In this document: positions 1 to 4,763 of the stretch, in pieces
How positions within the stretch are numbered: position 1 is the stretch's first letter
Layout: every line of letters begins with the position of its first letter
Origin: Faecalibacterium sp. UBA7177
GTDB lineage: Bacteria; Bacillota; Clostridia; Oscillospirales; Ruminococcaceae
Length of the DNA stretch: 8,143 nucleotides
NCBI GenBank assembly: GCA_002491225.1
Contig: DKVN01000162.1
Location: 1,581 to 9,723, forward strand
Direction: 5' to 3'
The notes under the pieces: generated by a model
Databases searched by the model: none
What the model saw: the letters and a program-made list of their open reading frames with translations, nothing else
Told to the model about the DNA's origin: nothing
Made by a program: the position numbers and the translations under genes

Positions 1-1
1 G

Positions 2-916
2 CCGCTGGTGCGCAAAAAGGACCTGATCGCCCTGTGCGAAAAGCACGACGACTGCGTCTTTCTCTCCTTTACCAACGGCACCCTGATCGACGAGGCCTTT
101 GCCGACGAGATGCTGCGGGTGGGCAACTTCATCCCGGCCATCTCGCTGGAGGGGGACGAGGCGGACACCGACTCCCGCCGGGGCGACGGGGTCTACCAGA
201 AGGCGCGGCGTGCCATGCAGATCATGCGGGCACGGCGGCTGCCCTACGGCATCTCCTCCTGCTACACCAGCGTCAACTACAAATCCATCACCTCGGACGA
301 GTACTTCGAGAGCCTGATCGAGATGGGCGCCTTCTTCATCTGGTACTTCCACTACATGCCGGTGGGCAACGACGCCGCCCCCGCGCTGCTGCCAAACCCC
401 GAGCAGCGGGAGTGGGTCTACCACCGCATCCGCAGGCTGCGGGGCGAAAAGCCGCTCTTTGCGATGGACTTCCAGCACGACGCCGAGTATGTGGGCGGCT
501 GCATCGCGGGCGGCAAGCGGTATCTGCACATCAACGCGAACGGCGATGTCGACCCCTGCGTCTTTATCCACTACTCCAACGCCAACATCCGCGATGTCAG
601 CCTGCTGGACGCGCTGCGCAGCCCCATCTTCATGGCCTACCACGACAACATGCCCTTCAACGACAACATGCTCCGGCCCTGCCCGATGCTGGAAAACCCG
701 GAGTGCCTGCGCAAAATGGTGGCCGAGACCGGCGCGCACTCCACCGACCCGGAATCCCCCGAGAGCGCCGAGCACCTCTGCGCCAAGTGCGAGCAGTACG
801 CCGCCCACTGGAAGGGCAAGGCCGACGCCCTCTGGCAGGCCGAGTGCGCCCTGCGGCCCGAGCTGGCAGGCCTTGCCGAGCAGGAGCGCAAACGCACCCG
901 CGGCGAGGCGGGCTGA
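2..916 (+). CDS. Radical SAM protein with SPASM-like cysteine-rich C-terminus (5' partial)
   Basis: The reading frame is open from the left edge (codons for P-L precede the GTG at 8), so the true start and the CxxxCxxC cluster motif expected of a radical SAM enzyme lie outside the window. What is visible, numbered from the GTG at 8, is the second half of the barrel (FTNGTLID near 21-28, IPAISLEG near 42-49, YGISSCYTSVN near 80-90) followed by a cysteine-rich tail: C165 in GGC, C184 in DPCVF, C225 in RPCP, C233, and C258/C261 in LCAKC. This spacing is typical of SPASM-type domains that hold auxiliary Fe-S clusters. Family knowledge: such proteins modify peptides or proteins or act in cofactor and carbohydrate chemistry. 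The substrate cannot be read from the sequence, and no precursor peptide gene is visible downstream. It converges on the TetR gene. The call to family is firm; the function is unknown. Confidence 0.85.
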   Translation, partial: PLVRKKDLIALCEKHDDCVFLSFTNGTLIDEAFADEMLRVGNFIPAISLEGDEADTDSRRGDGVYQKARRAMQIMRARRLPYGISSCYTSVNYKSITSDEYFESLIEMGAFFIWYFHYMPVGNDAAPALLPNPEQREWVYHRIRRLRGEKPLFAMDFQHDAEYVGGCIAGGKRYLHINANGDVDPCVFIHYSNANIRDVSLLDALRSPIFMAYHDNMPFNDNMLRPCPMLENPECLRKMVAETGAHSTDPESPESAEHLCAKCEQYAAHWKGKADALWQAECALRPELAGLAEQERKRTRGEAG

Positions 917-949
917 CGGCGCGGCCGCAGCACAGAATAGAAGCACACA

Positions 950-988
950 AGCGGGAGGGTGCCTCCTTACAAGGGGCACCCTCCCGCT
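950..988 (+). terminator. Intrinsic terminator between convergent genes
   Basis: A perfect 14-bp inverted repeat (arms 950-963 and 975-988, 11-base loop) rich in G and C starts 33 bases after the radical SAM stop codon. It is followed by an interrupted T-rich stretch (989-1009). The stem is symmetrical and also lies just beyond the TetR stop at 1005, so it may end leftward transcription too, although the T-rich tract favours rightward termination. Confidence 0.8.
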
Positions 989-1004
989 GTTTGCGCTTTC
1001 TTCT

Positions 1005-1565
1005 TTATTCGTTATTTCCCCGGCGGCTCTTTTCAATGGCCCGCTGGGTCGAGCCCTTCATCAGCTGGTAGAGCCGTTCCGCCATCACGTTCATGTCATA
1101 GCGCATCCCGTTCTCCATCCAGTCGAGCATCACGCCGACCAGCGCGCTCTTATAAAAGCGCACCAGAATCGTGCGGTCCTCCTCGTCGATCGGGGTCTGC
1201 TCGGTGGCACGGGCGATCTCGCCGTCCACCACATAGAGCGCCACTCTATCCAGCATCAGCAGCAGCTGTTCCCGGGGATAGTAGCGGTAGGCGTGGAGGA
1301 TGGCTTTCTTTTTCTGGGTCAGGTAGGTGACGACCTCCCTGATCTCCTGCTCCAGGTTCGGCTCCTCAAAGGAGTCCAGAAGCTGGTCGGCCATCATGGT
1401 CATCTGGTACTCCACAAGATCCGGGATGCCGTTAAAATGGTAGTAAAAGGTGTTTCGGTTGATGCCGCACCGCTCTACCAGACTTTTGACCGTGATCTTG
1501 TTGATGGGTGTCTCCTCCAAAAGCTGCTGAAACGCCTCGATGATCGCCGCTTTTGTCCTGTCCAT
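1005..1565 (-). CDS. TetR/AcrR-family transcriptional regulator
   Basis: A complete 186-residue protein. Residues 1-47 form the usual TetR DNA-binding domain, with the helix-turn-helix around 25-44 (VKSLVERCGINRNTFYYHF). The C-terminal part ends in a conserved-looking helix (RFYKSALVGVMLDWMENGM, about 136-154) of the type seen in DhaS-like regulators, a C-terminal domain variant common in Firmicutes. The ATG at 1565 is preceded by AAGGAGA with a 7-base gap, which settles the start. Family knowledge: dimeric one-component repressor that responds to a small ligand. Its target and ligand cannot be deduced. No transporter or enzyme is co-directed next to it, and the convergent radical SAM gene is not obviously a target. 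Its base composition is lower in GC than the kinase gene upstream (two 60-base lines counted by eye gave 57% and 48%). It has its own promoter. Confidence 0.9.
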   Translation of the reverse strand: MDRTKAAIIEAFQQLLEETPINKITVKSLVERCGINRNTFYYHFNGIPDLVEYQMTMMADQLLDSFEEPNLEQEIREVVTYLTQKKKAILHAYRYYPREQLLLMLDRVALYVVDGEIARATEQTPIDEEDRTILVRFYKSALVGVMLDWMENGMRYDMNVMAERLYQLMKGSTQRAIEKSRRGNNE

Positions 1566-1572
1566 GCGAGTT

Positions 1573-1579
1573 TCTCCTT
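1573..1579 (-). promoter_or_regulatory. Ribosome binding site of the TetR gene
   Basis: AAGGAGA on the minus strand, 7 bases before the ATG at 1565. It confirms the start codon of the regulator. Confidence 0.8.
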
Positions 1580-1585
1580 TTTATA

Positions 1586-1603
1586 ACGGGCAGGTTCACC
1601 CGT
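1586..1603. promoter_or_regulatory. Possible TetR operator (short palindrome)
   Basis: ACGGG and CCCGT arms (1586-1590 and 1599-1603) separated by 8 bases, lying between the TetR -10 box and its ribosome binding site. Size and position suit autorepression by a TetR dimer, but five-base arms in GC-rich DNA can arise by chance. This is only a candidate. Confidence 0.3.
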
Positions 1604-1618
1604 GCTGTGACAGGGATA

Positions 1619-1647
1619 ATCATAGCATGTTGCGCCGGTCATTGCAA
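1619..1647 (-). promoter_or_regulatory. Sigma-A promoter of the TetR gene
   Basis: On the minus strand, -35 TTGCAA (1642-1647), a 17-base spacer, and -10 TATGAT (1619-1624) preceded by TGC, which makes an extended -10. The -35 hexamer is formed by the last two sense codons (Leu-Gln) of the histidine kinase gene. The predicted transcript starts near 1612, giving a leader of roughly 45-50 bases. Confidence 0.75.
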
Positions 1648-3384
1648 GGGGGCACTTTTCAGGGCGCTCTCTCCCGCCGCGCTCATCTCCCCTGCCGTCT
1701 GTGCCGCGATGGTCAGCCTCGCGATGACCTGGCTGCCCTGCCCGCGCCGGATGACGAGGCCGCAGGCCGGGCCGTAGAGGATGCGCAGCCGCTGGTTGAC
1801 ATTGGCGATGCCGATGTTGCCGGAGGGCTCGTTCTGCAGATCGTAATCCGGCGAGAGCAGCCGGGCGATGTGGGCCTCGTCCTCGGCCGAGAGGCCGCCG
1901 TCGTTCTCGATCTCCAAAATGAGGAACGCCCCCTGCAGATAGCCCCGCAGGGCCACCTGTCCCCCGCCCTCCGGCCCGATGCCGTGCTCGACCGCGTTCT
2001 CGATCACCGGCTGTAAGATCAGCCGCGGCACCAGGCAGTTCATCAGGGCCTCGGGCAGGTCGATGCTGACATGCAGCCGGTCCCCAAACCGCTGGGTGAC
2101 GATATAGAGGTAGGCGTTGACATAGCTCATCTCCTCGGCCAGGCGCACCTGGGGCGCGCCCCGGCGGTCGAGCGCGGCGTCCAGCACGGTCGAGAGGGCC
2201 TCGATCATCCGGGAGGCGGCGAGGTCGCCGCTGAGCCGGGCCTGCCAGTTGATGGTTTCGAGGGTGTTGTTGAGGAAGTGCGGGTTGATGTGGGCCTGCA
2301 GCGCCTTGATCTCGGCATTTTTGCGGGCCAGCTCCTCCTGATAGAGGCTGTCGAACTGGCGGCGCAGCTGGCCGGACATCTGGTTGAAGGACTCGGTCAG
2401 GTACTCAAACTCCCGGCTGCCGGTGCCCGCGTCGATCTGGTAGCCCAGCTCTCCCCCGCGGATGTGGCCCGCCCCCTCCATCAGCACCGCGATCGGCTGC
2501 GAGATGCGGCGGCGGAAGAGCCGGAAGGTAAACAGCAGCAGCAGGAGCAGCGAGAGGGCCATGGCGGGCAGCAGCCAGTTGACCCCGCCGATGCTGGCCA
2601 GCATCACGCCGTAATCGAGCGCCGCCGCGCCCTCGAGGGTGAAGTCCCGCCCGGCGACCGCGCCGCTCAGCACCCCCTTGCCGGGGCTGACCAACGCCTC
2701 CCCCTTGACCGGCAGCGCCACCTTTGGCCCGAGGCGCACCGAGACGGCGCTGGCCCAGGGCAGCAGCGCGAGGTCGCCAAAATAGTAGGCGAGATCCAGC
2801 GCCAGCGCCAGCACCCCCACCGTCTGGTAGTCCGAATCCATCAGGTTGCGCACCAGGTACACCCGGCCCTCGCGCTCCAAAAAGCCCACCTGGGTGTCCA
2901 GCCCCTCGGCCAGCTGCAGCACCGGGTCAAGGTCCTGCTGCCACTGCTCCCGCACCAGGCTGTTGAGCAGCCCCGACCCGCCGTTGAGCACCGTGATCGA
3001 CCGCTCGCGCGGGGCCTCGCTGAAGCTGAAGACCGCGTAGGAAAAACGGCTGTCGTTTTGGTACAGCCGGGTAAACAGCGCGTGGCAGCGGCGGTAGAGG
3101 GCGGCGTAGTTGCCGCTCTCGCGGTACTCGCCCCAGGCGGCGCGCAGCTCGGGGTCATACGAGGGCAGCCGCGAGGCCTCGAGGGCGCTCTGCAGCCGGT
3201 CGCTGCCCATCTGCAGATTGAGCTGCAGCTGCTCGGCCATCGCCTGCTCGCTCTGCCGCCCCGCGCCCGAGAGCAGATACCACCCCACCATCCCGGCCCC
3301 CAGCGCCATCGGCAGCAGCCAGCAGAGCAGAATGATCAGCGCCATCTGCTGGCGCAGGCTGCGGGCGCGGTGTTGTTTGGGCAT
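1639..3384 (-). CDS. YesM-type membrane sensor histidine kinase
   Basis: A 581-residue protein. Its layout is: TM segment about 14-38; extracytoplasmic sensor region about 39-267 with no domain I recognise; TM segment about 268-290; HAMP linker about 291-343; a helical stretch to 360; then the His_kinase domain typical of YesM/LytS kinases. The phospho-acceptor motif is HINPHFLNNTL (H369 in INPHF), the N box is LQPVIENAVEHG (N463), and the glycine box is SGNIGIANVNQRL (522-534). I chose the ATG at 3384 because GGGAGGA stands 6 bases upstream and the protein then begins just before the first TM segment; the longer frame to 3486 would start upstream of the promoter. Family knowledge: such kinases usually pair with an adjacent AraC-type (YesN) response regulator and control sugar uptake genes. 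No regulator is present on either side here. The last 20 residues or so look like an unstructured tail. Confidence 0.93.
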   Translation of the reverse strand: MPKQHRARSLRQQMALIILLCWLLPMALGAGMVGWYLLSGAGRQSEQAMAEQLQLNLQMGSDRLQSALEASRLPSYDPELRAAWGEYRESGNYAALYRRCHALFTRLYQNDSRFSYAVFSFSEAPRERSITVLNGGSGLLNSLVREQWQQDLDPVLQLAEGLDTQVGFLEREGRVYLVRNLMDSDYQTVGVLALALDLAYYFGDLALLPWASAVSVRLGPKVALPVKGEALVSPGKGVLSGAVAGRDFTLEGAAALDYGVMLASIGGVNWLLPAMALSLLLLLLFTFRLFRRRISQPIAVLMEGAGHIRGGELGYQIDAGTGSREFEYLTESFNQMSGQLRRQFDSLYQEELARKNAEIKALQAHINPHFLNNTLETINWQARLSGDLAASRMIEALSTVLDAALDRRGAPQVRLAEEMSYVNAYLYIVTQRFGDRLHVSIDLPEALMNCLVPRLILQPVIENAVEHGIGPEGGGQVALRGYLQGAFLILEIENDGGLSAEDEAHIARLLSPDYDLQNEPSGNIGIANVNQRLRILYGPACGLVIRRGQGSQVIARLTIAAQTAGEMSAAGESALKSAPLQ

Positions 3385-3390
3385 GGTGGT

Positions 3391-3397
3391 TCCTCCC
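3391..3397 (-). promoter_or_regulatory. Ribosome binding site of the histidine kinase gene
   Basis: GGGAGGA on the minus strand, 6 bases before the ATG at 3384. It decides in favour of this start over the in-frame ATG at 3486. Confidence 0.8.
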
Positions 3398-3447
3398 TGT
3401 TGTGGCTGGTTTGGCGGACAACCCGATCCGGCGGCCCGCCCCCTACC

Positions 3448-3476
3448 AGTATAGCAAAACCGCCCCGCCAAAGCAA
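3448..3476 (-). promoter_or_regulatory. Sigma-A promoter of the histidine kinase gene
   Basis: On the minus strand, -35 TTGCTT (3471-3476), 17-base spacer, and -10 TATACT (3448-3453) preceded by TGC (extended -10). The predicted start near 3441 gives a leader of about 55-60 bases. The promoter is divergent from, and does not overlap, the nuclease promoter; the two -35 boxes are 16 bases apart. Confidence 0.75.
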
Positions 3477-3492
3477 TCCGGTACAAATTTCC

Positions 3493-3521
3493 GTGACAAC
3501 CTTGCGGCTGTGTGGTATACT
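3493..3521 (+). promoter_or_regulatory. Sigma-A promoter of the Rpn-family nuclease gene
   Basis: -35 GTGACA (3493-3498, five of six consensus bases), 17-base spacer, and -10 TATACT (3516-3521) with TGG immediately before it (extended -10). The expected start of transcription is near 3528, so the message would begin almost at its ribosome binding site, with a leader of about 15 bases. Confidence 0.75.
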
Positions 3522-3530
3522 ACAGATGAA

Positions 3531-3538
3531 GAGGTGAT
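3531..3538 (+). promoter_or_regulatory. Ribosome binding site that decides the Rpn start codon
   Basis: GAGGTGAT is an uninterrupted eight-base match to the anti-Shine-Dalgarno complement. It overlaps the in-frame ATG at 3537, so that ATG is too close to be used. The TTG at 3543 lies 8 bases after GAGG, a normal spacing. Confidence 0.65.
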
Positions 3539-3542
3539 GGCC

Positions 3543-4340
3543 TTGAAAACGGCGGAGCAAAAGCATCAGGACGATCTGCGTCGGCTGCAAAGCATGCGGC
3601 CGATGGACGACGATTTCATGCGCTGCCTGTTCAAGGACAATATTCCTCTGGCCGAGATGGTCCTGCGCATCCTGACCGGCAAGCAGGATTTAGTCATCAC
3701 CGACTGCCAGACGCAGAAGGATATGAAACGGCTGGCCGGGGCCCGCTCCATCTGCCTGGATGCCTACGGGACGGACTCGACCGGGAAGAAGTATGACCTC
3801 GAAATCCAGCGCGAAGATAAAGGTGCAGGCCCGCACCGGGCCAGATACCATTCCAGCGTGATGGATGTGGAAAACCTGGACGCCGGGCAGGACTTCTCCG
3901 AGCTGCCGGATACATACGCCATCTTCATCGTGGAGAAGGACTTCTACGGCATGGGTGAGCCCATCTACCCGATTGAGCGGATGAATCTGCTGTCAGGCAA
4001 GCCCTTTGATGATGGGGAGCATATCCTCTATGTAAACGGTGAGTACCGGGGCGATTCCGACATCGGCAAGCTGATGCACGACTTTTCCTGCACCAGCGCC
4101 GCAGATATGAATTTCGGCCTGCTGGCCGACCGCACCAAATACCTGAAAGAGAATCCGAAGGGAGTGAGCGAGATGTGCAAGGTCATTGAGGAGATGCGCA
4201 AAGAGGAGCGTAAGGAAGCCTTGGAAGCTGTAGCGCTTCGTATGCTGTCCGCTGGTAAATATGCCATGGACGAGATTGCCGCTGTCCTGGGCTTATCCAC
4301 AGACGAGGTAAAGAAACTCGCCGCCGAACAAGGCGCTTGA
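3543..4340 (+). CDS. Rpn-family PD-(D/E)XK nuclease (PDDEXK_2, 'putative transposase')
   Basis: A 265-residue protein if started at TTG 3543 (267 from ATG 3537). The ribosome binding site GAGGTGAT runs into the ATG, which favours the TTG. The N-terminal signature is MRPMDDDFMRCLFKDN (18-33). The nuclease core shows D73 in CLDAYGTD and E87-x-Q89 in KKYDLEIQR, followed by PHRARYHSSVMD (97-108). This order is characteristic of the Rpn/PDDEXK_2 family. The C-terminal tail (about 206-265) is a charged helix followed by a small helix-turn-helix-like unit (YAMDEIAAVLGLSTDEVKKLA). Family knowledge: Rpn proteins are DNA endonucleases, called recombination-promoting and linked to phage defence, and some E. 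coli members are restrained by a small protein translated from within their own 3' end. Inside this gene, ATG 4173 has AAGGGAG 8 bases upstream and would give just such a tail protein. GC is lower than in the neighbours (52-57% in two lines counted), which suggests separate ancestry. Confidence 0.9.
   Translation: MKTAEQKHQDDLRRLQSMRPMDDDFMRCLFKDNIPLAEMVLRILTGKQDLVITDCQTQKDMKRLAGARSICLDAYGTDSTGKKYDLEIQREDKGAGPHRARYHSSVMDVENLDAGQDFSELPDTYAIFIVEKDFYGMGEPIYPIERMNLLSGKPFDDGEHILYVNGEYRGDSDIGKLMHDFSCTSAADMNFGLLADRTKYLKENPKGVSEMCKVIEEMRKEERKEALEAVALRMLSAGKYAMDEIAAVLGLSTDEVKKLAAEQGA
4158..4164 (+). promoter_or_regulatory. Internal ribosome binding site within the Rpn gene
   Basis: AAGGGAG within the coding sequence, 8 bases before the in-frame ATG at 4173 (residue 211). 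The same arrangement, in the form AAAGGAG, precedes the free-standing tail copy at 4383. The conservation in both copies is seen directly; internal initiation is inferred. Confidence 0.5.
4173..4340 (+). CDS. Putative intragenic small protein: C-terminal tail of the Rpn nuclease (55 aa)
   Basis: This is the in-frame 3' end of the nuclease gene read from its internal ATG, giving 55 residues (MCKVIEEMRKEERKEAL, a short link, then ALRMLSAGKYAMDEIAAVLGL and onward). It has a strong Shine-Dalgarno sequence with ideal spacing. It carries no nuclease residue: D73, E87 and Q89 all lie upstream. Established knowledge: in E. coli Rpn proteins, a C-terminal short form translated from inside the gene binds the full-length nuclease and blocks it. 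By analogy this would be an antitoxin. Whether it is made here is inferred from the ribosome binding site alone, which could also be accidental because it encodes the Pro-Lys-Gly stretch of the parent protein. Confidence 0.4.
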   Translation: MCKVIEEMRKEERKEALEAVALRMLSAGKYAMDEIAAVLGLSTDEVKKLAAEQGA

Positions 4341-4345
4341 ACTCT

Positions 4346-4363
4346 CTGTCAGGCTCAAGACAG
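4346..4363 (+). other. Small hairpin just before the second tail's ribosome binding site
   Basis: CTGTC and GACAG arms (4346-4350, 4359-4363) with an 8-base loop, lying between the nuclease stop codon and the AAAGGAG of the tail gene. It is weak on its own and not followed by T residues, so it is not a terminator. It could influence translation of the tail gene or be chance. Confidence 0.3.
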
Positions 4364-4364
4364 C

Positions 4365-4574
4365 CCGAAAGGAGCGAGCGAGATGTGCAAGGTCATTGAG
4401 GAGATGCGCAAAGAAGAGCGCGAGGAAGCCTTGGCAGTAGGGCGGGCTGAAGGCTTAAAGGAGGCTGCACTTCGTATGCTGTCCGCTGGCAAATATGCCA
4501 TGGACGAGATTGCCGCCGTTCTGGGCTTGTCCACAGACGAGGTAAAGAAGCTCGCTGCAGAGCAGGGCACCTAA
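4365..4574 (+). repeat. Direct repeat, copy 2 (duplicated Rpn tail)
   Basis: Second copy of the nuclease 3' end, beginning 24 bases after the first stop codon. Outside the length difference, the 52 aligned codons differ at 14 positions, 12 of them silent. It includes the ribosome binding site and the whole tail reading frame. Confidence 0.9.
4383..4574 (+). CDS. Free-standing Rpn C-terminal tail protein (63 aa), candidate antitoxin
   Basis: A 63-residue reading frame nearly identical to the nuclease tail, with AAAGGAG (4368-4374) 8 bases before its ATG. It has no nuclease core. Compared with copy 1 it carries AVGRAEGLKEA in place of EAV, an added stretch resembling the GRAEG-type repeats often seen in Rpn tails; the rest differs only by K to E and A to T. 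The end holds a helix-turn-helix-like unit (MDEIAAVLGLSTDEVKKLA). No promoter is visible in the 42-base gap, so it is probably co-transcribed with the nuclease. The frame is continuous with the nuclease frame, separated by a single TGA and 42 bases. It could be (a) a separate antitoxin, (b) an inert remnant of a second Rpn gene, or (c) a C-terminal extension reached by stop readthrough. The excess of silent changes speaks for (a) or for descent from a functional gene. Confidence 0.6.
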   Translation: MCKVIEEMRKEEREEALAVGRAEGLKEAALRMLSAGKYAMDEIAAVLGLSTDEVKKLAAEQGT

Positions 4575-4600
4575 CCTCACAAGAAAAAGTCAACCAGAAT

Positions 4601-4644
4601 CAAAGGGGCTGTTGCAAAACGGAAGTGGAGCAGCAGCTCCTTTG
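4601..4644. repeat. Imperfect inverted repeat with an insertion-sequence-like end
   Basis: Arms 4601-4615 and 4630-4644 match at 13 of 15 positions, and the two mismatches are G-U wobbles in RNA, around a 14-base loop. There is no adjacent T run, so it is not an obvious terminator. The sequence GGGGCTGTTGCAAAA at 4605-4619 resembles the terminal repeats of IS6-family elements (recalled pattern GGttCTGTTGCAAA), but no transposase or matching second end is visible. It may be a remnant end or a structured 3' untranslated region. Confidence 0.4.
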
Positions 4645-4659
4645 TCTCCCGAAAGCTGC

Positions 4660-4698
4660 AAAGTGCGGGGCCGACCATGCTGGTCGGCCCCGCACTTT
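4660..4698. terminator. Bidirectional intrinsic terminator
   Basis: A perfect 18-bp inverted repeat (4660-4677 and 4681-4698) with a 3-base loop, GC-rich in the middle and with A/T ends, followed by T residues on the plus strand (4696-4700). It lies between the Rpn unit (rightward) and the mutase gene (leftward, stop at 4764) and can serve both, though the T run is better in the rightward direction. Confidence 0.85.
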
Positions 4699-4763
4699 TT
4701 GCCTTTGTACCGCGTTTTCTCAGGGAGATATCCCCCCACGCAGATGGACGGGCCGCTTTCCCC

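Larger units (their letters stand above)
4155..4340 (+). repeat. Direct repeat, copy 1 (3' end of the Rpn gene)
   Basis: Matches 4365-4574 in the same orientation and same reading frame (offset 210 at the 5' side, 234 at the 3' side because of an 8-codon length difference). The left boundary is sharp at CCGAA; the repeat ends at the stop codon. Confidence 0.9.

Noticed and set aside
34..1071. Overlapping plus-strand frames across the radical SAM gene (34-1071 and 459-1586)
   Set aside because: Alternative frames of a GC-rich gene, dominated by Arg, Ala, Pro and Ser/Thr runs. They cross the terminator hairpin and have no domain content.
3385..3486. N-terminal extension of the kinase to the ATG at 3486
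   Set aside because: It would begin upstream of the promoter at 3448-3476 and lacks a ribosome binding site, whereas the ATG at 3384 has GGGAGGA at good spacing.
2071..3537. Plus-strand open frame of 488 codons opposite the histidine kinase
   Set aside because: Low-complexity composition with no family signature, and no promoter or ribosome binding site; the minus frame has clear kinase motifs.
3402..3542. Upstream extension of the Rpn nuclease frame to 3402
   Set aside because: It runs through the promoter, so it would not be transcribed, and the family N-terminus begins near KTAEQKHQDDLRR.
4364..4574. CRISPR or tandem-repeat array
   Set aside because: There are only two diverged copies of a coding segment with no regular spacers; it is a gene-tail duplication.
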